Under the pieces are notes generated by a model. That model made no database searches. It worked only from the letters and a program-made list of their open reading frames with translations, and was not told where the DNA came from. A program made the position numbers and the translations under genes. From Desulfomicrobium apsheronum (lineage in GTDB: Bacteria > Desulfobacterota > Desulfovibrionia > Desulfovibrionales > Desulfomicrobiaceae), in NCBI RefSeq assembly GCF_900114115.1, contig NZ_FORX01000007.1:1-64000 (forward strand): DNA of 64,000 nt, written 5' to 3'. Below, piece after piece: positions 1 through 7,506 of this stretch; position 1 is the first letter of the stretch, and every line of letters starts with the position of its first letter.

Positions 1-23
1 AACTGACGAACGTCTGAAAGACA

Positions 24-179
24 TCAGCGACCTTTCGGATTCTTTTCAGCACACTGGCACCCACCAGCCTTTTTTTCGTTCATGATACGTTCAAAAATTG
101 TAGATTTTCCTTTTTGAATAACATCCTGCTCAATATCGTCGGATGTATAGCCAAAACAATAGCATACGAGTTCTGACAT
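24..179 (-). CDS. BFD-like [2Fe-2S]-type small protein
   Basis: A 51-residue reading frame starts MSELVCYCFGYTSDDIEQDV and ends KAGGCQCAEKNPKGR. Two CxC pairs, C6-x-C8 and C41-x-C43, frame a short helical stretch. This is the cysteine spacing of BFD-type (bacterioferritin-associated ferredoxin) [2Fe-2S] domains, which occur alone or fused to copper chaperones and oxidoreductases. The start is supported by an AAGGAG Shine-Dalgarno sequence about 9 nt upstream on the minus strand. The protein is probably cytosolic and may carry iron-sulfur or metal; its partner is unknown. The gene runs divergently from the YqiJ/flotillin group. What lies downstream of it is outside the window. The cysteine pattern is seen directly; the family assignment is from memory. 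Confidence 0.7.
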   Translation of the reverse strand: MSELVCYCFGYTSDDIEQDVIQKGKSTIFERIMNEKKAGGCQCAEKNPKGR

Positions 180-317
180 AATCAAACTCCTTAAAGAAAT
201 TTTCCGATGAATGCATGATTTTCTCTGAATTGATTACGGCCAGGATGACGGCGATGTCAATTTTTGGCTCTGACGTCGGAAGGAATTTTTCAACACGCTG
301 TTAGGACGTCATCCGGC

Positions 318-551
318 ATGGAAACGACGGGGGAATCCGTTTCCTCGCGAGACATGTTCGCCAAGGTTGCAAACGCTGAGTCCACCTTTGAACGGATTAT
401 GCGAAAAGCTGGCGGCGCCCCTCTGGCGACCGTTTCCGCGACAGATAGAGCTGCGGCCTCCCATCTTGTCGAACTGGACGAGATGCAGCGCCAAAGCGCC
501 ATCCGCGAGCGCCTGAATATGGCCAAAATCAAATTCGACAATCCGTCATGA
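318..551 (+). CDS. Small hypothetical protein, coupled to yqiJ-like gene
   Basis: The 77-residue product has no motif I recognise. It is polar, without a signal peptide or membrane segment, and its C-terminal half (about residues 40-70) looks helical. Its stop codon overlaps the ATG of the next gene (ATGA), so the two are probably translated together. I chose the ATG at 318, with AGGA 11 nt upstream; a TTG at 264 would add 18 residues but has no ribosome site. Position alone suggests a role linked to the YqiJ/flotillin membrane pair. It could still be a fortuitous frame. Confidence 0.45.
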   Translation: METTGESVSSRDMFAKVANAESTFERIMRKAGGAPLATVSATDRAAASHLVELDEMQRQSAIRERLNMAKIKFDNPS

Positions 552-1228
552 TCGCTTTTCTCCTGTCTTCGGAGAATCTCCCTTTCACCATCGCGTTGAG
601 CGTAATGCTGGGTGTAGCTCTTCTTGAAGGGGTAAGCGCATTTTTTGGCATGGAATTTTCGGAAGCCGTCGAAACCATAATTCCTTCGGACATTGGGGTG
701 GATGCCACATCCGGGGACGCCTCATCGGGGCTTTCGAAATTTCTTTGCTGGTTCAGGATTGGGCAGATGCCTGTCCTGATTCTGATTATCGTCCTGCTCA
801 CCTGTTTCGGCTTGATTGGCCTGGCGCTTCAAGGAGCCTTCTTCGGCATGACTGGCCGTTTTCTCCCGGGATTTCTTTCAGTTCCAGCAGTCTTTGTCAG
901 TTCTCTGCCAGTGGCCCGGACGCTGTCCGGCTGGCTCGGCAGAGTTCTGCCACAGGATGAAACGGAAGCCGTTTCCGAGCAGACCTTTATTGGCCGCATC
1001 GCAGTAATCACTCTTGGAGTCGCGGCATCCGGCATGCCCGCGGAAGGCAGACTAAAAGATGCGCATGGGCTCACGCACTACATCCAGATTGAACCCATGG
1101 AGCCAAGCGACCGATTCAAGAGAGGCGACGAGATCCTTCTGGTCACACGCAGCAGTCACGTTTTCAAAGGAATACCAAACCCCACTCCAATGCTTTCACA
1201 AGCGCAAACCACTCTCTCAAGGAAATAG
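548..1228 (+). CDS. yqiJ: YqiJ-like inner-membrane protein (DUF1449/OB-fold)
   Basis: The 226-residue protein has a hydrophobic segment near residues 10-32, two more at about 75-98 and 100-125, and a soluble C-terminal domain from about 140. The last part (ITLGVAASGMPAEGRLKD, then GDEILLV) has the small beta-barrel look of an NfeD/YqiJ OB-fold. Proteins of this type are encoded directly upstream of flotillins and are thought to act with them in membrane microdomains. Here the flotillin gene follows after only 2 nt. The start overlaps the upstream stop (ATGA). The family is assigned from the context and the fold-like pattern. Confidence 0.75.
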   Translation: MIAFLLSSENLPFTIALSVMLGVALLEGVSAFFGMEFSEAVETIIPSDIGVDATSGDASSGLSKFLCWFRIGQMPVLILIIVLLTCFGLIGLALQGAFFGMTGRFLPGFLSVPAVFVSSLPVARTLSGWLGRVLPQDETEAVSEQTFIGRIAVITLGVAASGMPAEGRLKDAHGLTHYIQIEPMEPSDRFKRGDEILLVTRSSHVFKGIPNPTPMLSQAQTTLSRK

Positions 1229-1230
1229 CC

Positions 1231-3003
1231 ATGGACAACCTCATTTTCATCGCTTCCGTGTCGGTTTCTGTCCTCGTCGGCATGATCACCATCGGCCTCA
1301 TCATGGCCCGCCTTTACAACAGAGCCAGCAAGGAAGTGTCTTTCGTGCGCACTGGCTTCGGCGGCCAGAAGGTCATCATGAATGGTGGCGCGCTGGTCAT
1401 CCCGATCCTGCATGAAATCATCCCTGTAAACATGAACACCTTGCGCTTGGAAGTCCGCCGCTCCAACGACCAGGCCCTGATCACCAGGGACAGGATGCGC
1501 GTCGATGTAGCTGCGGAATTCTATACGAGAGTCAAGCCATCCGAAGAATCCATCGCCATGGCAGCCCAAACCTTGGGATACAAGACTCTTGAGCCCATGC
1601 AACTCAAAGAGCTGGTCGAGGGCAAGTTTGTTGATGCGTTGCGCTCGGTCGCCGCCGAAATGTCCATGGAAGAACTGCACGAAAAAAGAACGGAATTCGT
1701 GCAACGCGTCCAGAACGTGGTTTCAGAAGATTTGACCAAAAACGGGCTGGAACTCGAGACGGTCTCGTTGACTGGGCTGGACCAGACTTCGCGCGAATTC
1801 TTCAATCCTGACAACGCCTTCGATGCTGCGGGTCTCACGCGATTGACCATGGAAATTGAAGAAAAGCGAAAGACCCGCAACGATGTCGAACAAGACACGA
1901 ATGTAGCCATTGCCAATAAAAATCTGGAGGCAGAGCAAAAGCAACTTCAGATCGCCAAAAACATGGAATACGCGCGCTTGGAGCAAGAGCGAGAGATCGA
2001 GATTCGTCGCGCATCGCAGGCAACGGAAATCGCAAGAGAGCGAGCCCAGAAAAAGCAAGAGGCAGATGAGGCGCAAATCCAGGCCAAACGGCAAGTGGAC
2101 ATGACCACTATATTGGCCGAGCGGGCCGTAGAAGAAGAGCAGATCGAAAAGGAGCGCAATGTCAAAGAACGCGACATCTCGCGAATCAAAGCTTTGGAGT
2201 CGGCAGAAATTGAACGCATGAAAACCGTGGAACTCGCCGAGCAGGACAAGGAAATCGCGTTGGCGGAGAAATCCAAAGCTAAAAGCGAAGCGCGAGCTGA
2301 GGCTGATAAAGCCCTGGCTCTGGCCGTAAGGGAAGAAGAAGCGGTCAAGACAGTTCGTGAAACAGCCGAGGCAGAACGCGTCAAGGCCGTAGACTTGGTG
2401 CAGGCAAGAAAGCTTGCCGAACGCGACGCCATAGCGGTTTTGGTTCAGGCCCAAGCGGATAAAAAAGCTGCGCTCGACAGGGCGGAGGCCTCGCGCATCC
2501 AGGCCACGGCAGAAGCCGACAGAAAACGCATTGAAGCTGAAGGCGAGGCCGAGGCGATGATTCTCTCCGCCAATGCCGCTGAAAAGCAATACCAGGTGGA
2601 CGCCGAGGGCACTCTGGCGCTGAACGAAGCTGCCAACAAGCTCTCCCAGGAACAGGTCAGATTTGAACTAAAGAAAAAGCTCATCGCACATCTTCCTGAA
2701 ATAATAAGAGAAAGCGTACGACCCATGGAAAAAATCGAGGGCATCAAAATCTTCCATCTGGAGGGTATGCCCGGTTCGAATGGCCACGTTCAAGGGGAAG
2801 CCTCAACAAACTCAACAAATCTGGCAGACCAGGTCGTTAACAGCGCCTTGCGGTACCGCGGACAGGCACCTCTCCTTGACTCCCTGCTGGCCGAAATCGG
2901 TCTTAAACCCGGCGATATCAACGGACTGACCGCCCCAATCGGAAGTATGGCAAATGATTTCAAAGACTCGGCTGCCTTGGAAATCAAGAATGTCGAAGCA
3001 TGA
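1231..3003 (+). CDS. yqiK: Flotillin-family SPFH protein (YqiK-like)
   Basis: The 590-residue protein has one N-terminal membrane segment (about residues 4-28), an SPFH/band-7 domain (about 35-210), and a long alanine- and glutamate-rich coiled coil (about 210-480) with repeated AEAD/AEGEAEA blocks. A C-terminal tail of about 110 residues follows. This is the architecture and length of flotillin/YqiK proteins, which oligomerise at the inner membrane and organise microdomains. It starts 2 nt after yqiJ, so the pair should be co-transcribed. A GC-rich hairpin follows the stop. After that the base composition drops sharply, so this gene marks the edge of the AT-rich island. Confidence 0.88.
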   Translation: MDNLIFIASVSVSVLVGMITIGLIMARLYNRASKEVSFVRTGFGGQKVIMNGGALVIPILHEIIPVNMNTLRLEVRRSNDQALITRDRMRVDVAAEFYTRVKPSEESIAMAAQTLGYKTLEPMQLKELVEGKFVDALRSVAAEMSMEELHEKRTEFVQRVQNVVSEDLTKNGLELETVSLTGLDQTSREFFNPDNAFDAAGLTRLTMEIEEKRKTRNDVEQDTNVAIANKNLEAEQKQLQIAKNMEYARLEQEREIEIRRASQATEIARERAQKKQEADEAQIQAKRQVDMTTILAERAVEEEQIEKERNVKERDISRIKALESAEIERMKTVELAEQDKEIALAEKSKAKSEARAEADKALALAVREEEAVKTVRETAEAERVKAVDLVQARKLAERDAIAVLVQAQADKKAALDRAEASRIQATAEADRKRIEAEGEAEAMILSANAAEKQYQVDAEGTLALNEAANKLSQEQVRFELKKKLIAHLPEIIRESVRPMEKIEGIKIFHLEGMPGSNGHVQGEASTNSTNLADQVVNSALRYRGQAPLLDSLLAEIGLKPGDINGLTAPIGSMANDFKDSAALEIKNVEA

Positions 3004-3008
3004 TTTCC

Positions 3009-3031
3009 GCGAGGGCTTCGGCCCTCGCCTT
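3009..3031 (+). terminator. Hairpin after flotillin gene
   Basis: A perfect 8-bp stem GCGAGGGC / GCCCTCGC with a TTCG tetraloop starts 5 nt after the flotillin stop. The tail (CTTATC) is a poor U-tract, so termination may be partial. Confidence 0.6.
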
Positions 3032-3233
3032 ATCAATGATCATGTTACTGTAAAAGGATGTCACCCCTTTAGAGGATTTATTTAGACTATAAATACATTG
3101 AGAAAAAATGATAAAAAAACTTTTTTGGCTAAACAAAAAAATTACTAATCATATAATTAGAAAATGAATTATTCTGAAAATATAGAAGTAATTTATAGGA
3201 ATTGATCAAAACAATATTACTAAAGATGTTAAC

Positions 3234-3335
3234 ATGGATTCATTAATACAATTAAAAAATATTTTGATAATAATAAAAATAGTTTTAGTTATATCATTTG
3301 TTTTTGTCATGCTTTGGAACAACAAAAATAAATAA
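3234..3335 (+). CDS. Possible 33-aa single-pass membrane peptide
   Basis: An ATG-started frame encodes MDSLIQLKNILIIIKIVLVI and then SFVFVMLWNNKNK. It is a short polar start, about 20 hydrophobic residues and a lysine/asparagine tail. Small membrane proteins and some toxins look like this, but in AT-rich DNA such frames also arise by chance (ATT/TTA codons). The ribosome site is weak. No partner antitoxin or antisense RNA is visible. Confidence 0.25.
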   Translation: MDSLIQLKNILIIIKIVLVISFVFVMLWNNKNK

Positions 3336-3578
3336 TACATAATAAAAAAAACTGCAACTATTTCAAGAAAAAGAGGATTCATAGTCAGAATATTGTCATG
3401 GCCTCACGAAACACCGGCACGAAACAACACTTTACGACTAGACAAATAACACTAGACACAAAACTATTGAAGCAGAATTGCTATCGTGCAAAAAAATTCA
3501 TCCATGTATCAGCAACAATCTGCATTAAAAGCAACTTCATGTTTTAACTTTGCCTTAATTTTTTAATGGAGATTCAGA

Positions 3579-4130
3579 ATGACATATTTTACTCAAATAA
3601 TATTCTGTATTGTTTTGATAGCAACCATTTTATTATTAATTATATATTTAACAAAGACTAAATCTTTAAATACAAAAGCATATCAAATATTAAATAAAAA
3701 TATTAAATTAAAAAACGATAATAAAAAATTTTTAATATTACAGAAACAAAAAAGTGATATTAAGACAAAACAAATCAACGCAAAATCAATAAAGAAAATA
3801 TATGAATTAAATAGTTTCAAAAATAATAAAACTGAAGTTAAAGTAAAATGTAATATGTCTATAAAAAATTCAAAAAGTGAAACAATAGCGATCTTGATAA
3901 AATTCTTGAACGAAGAACCATTTGCATCTTTTATAAACCCTTGGAAAAACCTACTTAGTCACACAAAAAAATCTTATAGTATCAACTATACAAACTATAT
4001 AGTTTACCAAATAATTTTCTTGTCATTTATATTAATGTTTGAATTAGCTATATTTGGTAAATATACAGTAACAAATATATACATCGTAACTTCTGCATTT
4101 TCATTAATACTCTCTGAAATCAAAAATTAA
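3579..4130 (+). CDS. Hypothetical AT-rich membrane protein
   Basis: The 183-residue product has an N-terminal membrane helix (about residues 5-27), a long lysine/asparagine-rich soluble stretch (about 30-135) and two hydrophobic segments near the C-terminus (about 140-178). GGAG about 8 nt before the ATG (TGGAGATTCAGAATG) supports the start. Codon use is strongly AT-biased, unlike the genes outside the island. I do not recognise a family. The next gene also begins with a membrane anchor followed by a Lys/Asn-rich linker, so the two may be related in origin or act together; that is an inference from similar layout. Confidence 0.55.
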   Translation: MTYFTQIIFCIVLIATILLLIIYLTKTKSLNTKAYQILNKNIKLKNDNKKFLILQKQKSDIKTKQINAKSIKKIYELNSFKNNKTEVKVKCNMSIKNSKSETIAILIKFLNEEPFASFINPWKNLLSHTKKSYSINYTNYIVYQIIFLSFILMFELAIFGKYTVTNIYIVTSAFSLILSEIKN

Positions 4131-4222
4131 AATGATACACATAAAGGAAAAAACAGACGCTGTACATGCAATTCTAACAAAAAAATTAATGCTCAAATAA
4201 TTAAAAATTCAAAACAAAGTTA

Positions 4223-4265
4223 TCATTTTATAAAACTAAGCATCTGACTCAGTTTTATAAAATGA
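4223..4265. repeat. Perfect 15-bp inverted repeat upstream of Sel1-type gene
   Basis: TCATTTTATAAAACT at 4223-4237 is repeated as its exact reverse complement at 4251-4265, with a 13-nt spacer. It ends 36 bp before the start of the following gene. It could be an AT-rich terminator for the preceding gene or an operator. There is no U-tract typical of an intrinsic terminator. Confidence 0.6.
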
Positions 4266-4300
4266 CAATACAATAGATGAAAAACCAAAGGAGCAACAAG

Positions 4301-5773
4301 ATGGACAAGACATTTCTCATATTAATATGCGCATTCTCAATGGTAGCTCTTTTGATGATCTTATCAAAAATAAAAAAAAACAACACATCTATAAAAAAAT
4401 CATATTTATTCGATAAAAACAAAACAGAAAACTATATAAATTTCAAAAAAGATTCTTCAAAAAAATCAAGAAAATACGATATTTCAAACGCAAAAGAAGC
4501 ATCAAAAAGCAACGATTCAACTTTTACAACTTCTATCTGTAAAGAAAAAATAATAGAACTTACAGATACAGATATTTTACAAGAAGATGAAGCAAAAACA
4601 AGAGACAACATATATACAAGTAAAAAAAGTATAAATTTAAATATAGAAATATCTAAAACAAAAGATTTCATCAAAGTCCTGACACCTAAATTTGCTAGCG
4701 AATTCTACACCATGGCATACGGACCTTCACCCGATATCTTACCATCTTCTATCACTTATTGCCACCATGCTAAAGACAATAATACAGAAGACACAGACTT
4801 TCTTATACGAGAACTCGTGACAGATGGATTGAATGGAAGTTTTTATGCTCTAAGCATGGCTGCAGTAATACACGCAGTGACACCAGACTGCCCGCAGCGT
4901 TCAAGAATTGAACTCATCGCTCCTTGGATTATCCGACACGTAGGCGAATCCGAGGGGCACTGGCTTCTTGGGGTTTTTGCGTTGCACTACCTCGCGTCGA
5001 CCATTCAGAACGGCCGGGTTGCAACAGCCAGTTTTGCATTGGAACACCTCTCCAAAAGTTCGCTCGCCGGAAACTATAAAGGCATACTTTTCCCGCCGTA
5101 TCTCAACGCCCCAGGCGCTGATTACCCGTTGCCACCGACAGACTACAGCCGACTCCTTTTGCCTAGCGACATGGACAATGAACTTCGGTCCTTCTGGCAC
5201 TGGTGCCATCGCGCGGCAGATCTTGGCAATCCCTGGGCCAACGAAACAATTGCCAGCCTGCTCTACGCAAAACCCGACCCTGACCGTCCGATCAAAGAGC
5301 AAAGCCGCTTGGCCGTGTACCATCTTGAGAAGGCAGCCAGGAGCGGTCATAAACTCGCCGCCCTGACTTTGGGCGGCTTGTTTCATACTGGAAAAATAGA
5401 AGAAGAGTATAATACGTTGCTCATAGCAAACCGTGACATCCACAAGGCTTTTTTCTTCTATTCCCTGTTTACACGGCTTAAATGCGGCGGCGCGTACTTC
5501 CGACACGATGACGTTCGTTCGAACCTGCTGGCCGAAATGCATGCGCAAAAATATCTTTCCGACGATCCTTTGACCGGGAACCCACCGGAGATGACCAGTT
5601 TCGAGTACGAATCCATCCTCAAAGACACCAAAACAGTCTATGAAGAGTTCGAGGCCAAGAAGTTTGAAGAAAACGCAGCCCAAGAAGACCTTTACAACAA
5701 GGCCCGAAAAGCCCTGCCTGAACTCAGAGCCGAATTGGAAGCTGTGAGTGTGAGAGTCGGGGATGTGCTGTAG
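4301..5773 (+). CDS. Membrane-anchored Sel1-like repeat protein, mosaic composition
   Basis: The 490-residue product starts at ATG 4301, with AAAGGAG 7 nt upstream, in preference to the in-frame ATG at 4277. Residues 3-22 form a membrane anchor and 25-130 a lysine/serine/asparagine-rich linker. From about 140 on there are helical pairs resembling Sel1/TPR units, e.g. 'HWCHRAADLGNPWANETIAS' and then 'HLEKAARSGHKLAALTLGGL' (pattern xxxAAxxGxxxA). Such proteins usually act as scaffolds. The first about 400 nt are AT-rich and the rest has normal GC content and codons, so the gene looks like a fusion of island DNA with a resident Sel1-type domain. The C-terminal 60 residues are charged and probably coiled. 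Confidence 0.65.
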   Translation: MDKTFLILICAFSMVALLMILSKIKKNNTSIKKSYLFDKNKTENYINFKKDSSKKSRKYDISNAKEASKSNDSTFTTSICKEKIIELTDTDILQEDEAKTRDNIYTSKKSINLNIEISKTKDFIKVLTPKFASEFYTMAYGPSPDILPSSITYCHHAKDNNTEDTDFLIRELVTDGLNGSFYALSMAAVIHAVTPDCPQRSRIELIAPWIIRHVGESEGHWLLGVFALHYLASTIQNGRVATASFALEHLSKSSLAGNYKGILFPPYLNAPGADYPLPPTDYSRLLLPSDMDNELRSFWHWCHRAADLGNPWANETIASLLYAKPDPDRPIKEQSRLAVYHLEKAARSGHKLAALTLGGLFHTGKIEEEYNTLLIANRDIHKAFFFYSLFTRLKCGGAYFRHDDVRSNLLAEMHAQKYLSDDPLTGNPPEMTSFEYESILKDTKTVYEEFEAKKFEENAAQEDLYNKARKALPELRAELEAVSVRVGDVL

Positions 5774-5966
5774 ACCAACCCGTTCCTGTATCCCTGTTGA
5801 TGTCGGAGTAAGCAATCGGGTCGCTAGAAAAATATTGTAGTGCTCATCATCAATATCAAGCAAAACAATGGAAATATTGTCCTCCGTCGTCCGGGACGGT
5901 GGACAAAAGGCCGGGGGAGCTCCAAAAATTACACGCCAACGCGCTTCATTAGCCCGGCCGCAGGGC

Positions 5967-5993
5967 AAAAAAAAACCCTGCCAGGCAGGGTTT
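5967..5993 (-). terminator. Rho-independent terminator of RRM gene
   Basis: Read on the minus strand, AAACCCTGCC and GGCAGGGTTT form a stem directly followed by a T run, about 20 nt after the RRM gene stop. Confidence 0.88.
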
Positions 5994-6013
5994 AGAGGCT
6001 CAGATCGACGCGA

Positions 6014-6283
6014 CTACCATCTGGGCCGGCGCTCACGCTCGGGACGGGGACGGGCTTCGTTGACCTTCAGGGAACGTCCGCCGTAATCGGCGCCGTCCAG
6101 AGCAGCGATGGCTTCTTCAGCGCCGCTCTCCATTTCCACAAAACCAAATCCGCGGGCTCTGCCTGTCTCACGGTCGGAAATGAGTTTAACGTTTGCAACT
6201 TGGCCGTACGTTGCGAACAGCGTTTCCACATCCTGCTCGGTGGCACTCCAGGGCAGGTTTCCGACATAAATGTTCTTCGACAT
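6014..6283 (-). CDS. RRM-domain RNA-binding protein
   Basis: The 89-residue protein is a single RNA recognition motif. RNP2 is IYVGNL (residues 5-10) and RNP1 is RGFGFVEM (about 44-51). A basic arginine/proline tail (RPRPERERRPRW) follows. The length and layout match the single-RRM proteins of cyanobacteria and proteobacteria (Rbp type), which bind RNA in the cytosol and are often linked to cold or stress response. The gene stands alone with its own terminator and is divergent from the hypD operon across a 298-bp region. Confidence 0.93.
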   Translation of the reverse strand: MSKNIYVGNLPWSATEQDVETLFATYGQVANVKLISDRETGRARGFGFVEMESGAEEAIAALDGADYGGRSLKVNEARPRPERERRPRW

Positions 6284-6468
6284 GATGCACTTGTCTCCTG
6301 TAAAAAAACTGAAAAATCCAGGTTGAGTCTCCCATCGGATCTGTCGCGCCTTTGGGCCAAAACCCTTCCCGTCTCCTCGTACCTCGCACCAACCGAAATG
6401 GTTGATACATGGCTATGGAAAATACGTATTTCTAAAAAAAGAGGCAAGAGTTTATTTGAAAAGTTCTC

Positions 6469-6500
6469 TTGAAAAAGATGCCTTTTTTCGATCTTTTCAA
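6469..6500. promoter_or_regulatory. Inverted repeat in the RRM/hypD divergent region
   Basis: TTGAAAAAGAT and ATCTTTTCAA are near-perfect inverted copies separated by 11 nt, about 80 bp before the activase start. A second small palindrome, AATACGTATT, lies at 6421-6430. One of these may be an operator for the hydroxyproline operon. No promoter boxes were recognised with confidence. Confidence 0.35.
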
Positions 6501-6581
6501 ACACGCCCGATTCCGGCATTTCCCCGGGAGCATTCTCCATTTAAAATTGTAAAAAATAACGATTTTCATTACCGATTAACA

Positions 6582-7502
6582 ATGCCAAGCGCTGCCTCAC
6601 CTTCCGGCACTCTTTTCGCCATCAAACGCTACGCCCTGCATGACGGGCCGGACTTGCGCGTGACCATTTTCCTGAAGGGCTGCCCCCTATCCTGCCTGTG
6701 GTGCCACAACCCCGAAGGCATCAAGGCCGCTCCAGCCATCCTGGCCCTGCCGGACAAATGTGTCGGCTGCGGAGAATGCATGGAAGCCTGCCCGCAAGGC
6801 GCCCTGCGTCCCGGACCGGTCGGCGTGATCAGAAACAGCGAGATCTGCACCGTCTGCGGCACCTGCGCCGAGGTATGCCCAGCCCTGGCTCATGAAGCCG
6901 TGGGCAGGACATGGACCGTGTCCGAAGCAATGACAGAGATAAAAAAAGAGATCCCCTTTTTTGCCGGAAACGGAGGCGGGGTGACGTTTTCCGGCGGGGA
7001 ACCCTTGGCCCAACCCGATTTTCTTGAGGCCTTGCTTGTGGCCTGCGGGAACCTGGACCTGCACCGCGCCGTGGACACCAGCGGCTTCGCATCCGCCGAG
7101 ACGATCTCGCGCATTGCCCGGCACACGGACCTTTTCCTTTTCGACATAAAGCACATGGACCCGGACACCCATCGCCGGGTGACAGGCGTGTCCAATGCCC
7201 CGATCCTTGCCAATCTGCGCCTGCTGGCAGAATTGGGGGCGCGAATCGGGCTCAGGCTGCCGCTCATACCGGGAATCAACGACGACGCGGAGAACATCCG
7301 CCGCACAGGTCTTTTGGCCGTATCCCTGCCGGGGATACGCGATATCGCCGTGCTTCCCTACCATGCCTCGGCCCGGGGGAAATACGCCAAACTCGGAATG
7401 TCCTATCCCGGAGCCGCCATCAAACAGAGCGATCCGGACAGCGTGGATCGTGCCGTGGATATTTTGCAGCATTGCGGGCTCGAGGTCCGCATCGGAGGAT
7501 AG
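6582..7502 (+). CDS. HypD-type glycyl radical enzyme activase (radical SAM)
   Basis: The activase cleaves S-adenosylmethionine to place the glycyl radical on the enzyme encoded next to it. With the start at ATG 6582 it has 306 residues. The radical-SAM motif is C34-x3-C38-x2-C41 (GCPLSCLWC). A ferredoxin-like insert with two CxxCxxCxxxC sets (C60/63/66/70 and C89/92/95/99) would hold two auxiliary [4Fe-4S] clusters, as in most activases of non-PFL glycyl radical enzymes. A GGEP motif (SGGEPLAQ) follows. A longer in-frame start at 6402 adds unlike sequence and was not used. The stop lies 4 nt before hypD, so the pair is an operon. The two-gene specificity is inferred from adjacency. Confidence 0.92.
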   Translation: MPSAASPSGTLFAIKRYALHDGPDLRVTIFLKGCPLSCLWCHNPEGIKAAPAILALPDKCVGCGECMEACPQGALRPGPVGVIRNSEICTVCGTCAEVCPALAHEAVGRTWTVSEAMTEIKKEIPFFAGNGGGVTFSGGEPLAQPDFLEALLVACGNLDLHRAVDTSGFASAETISRIARHTDLFLFDIKHMDPDTHRRVTGVSNAPILANLRLLAELGARIGLRLPLIPGINDDAENIRRTGLLAVSLPGIRDIAVLPYHASARGKYAKLGMSYPGAAIKQSDPDSVDRAVDILQHCGLEVRIGG

Positions 7503-7506
7503 GCAG

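Larger units (their letters stand above)
3050..4700. other. AT-rich island
   Basis: From about 3050 to 4700 the sequence is very AT-rich, with long A and T runs and AT-ending codons, while both flanks are GC-rich. The stretch 3050-3578 has no convincing gene apart from one very short membrane-type frame. A brief GC-richer patch lies at 3395-3435. The change ends inside the Sel1-type gene rather than at a gene boundary. Horizontal transfer or a local recombination event is inferred from composition only; no integrase, tRNA or direct repeat is seen at the edges. Confidence 0.75.

Noticed and set aside
4901-5968. A 355-codon minus-strand frame opposite the Sel1-type gene
   Set aside because: It is antisense to a gene with a ribosome site and recognisable repeats, and has no motif of its own.
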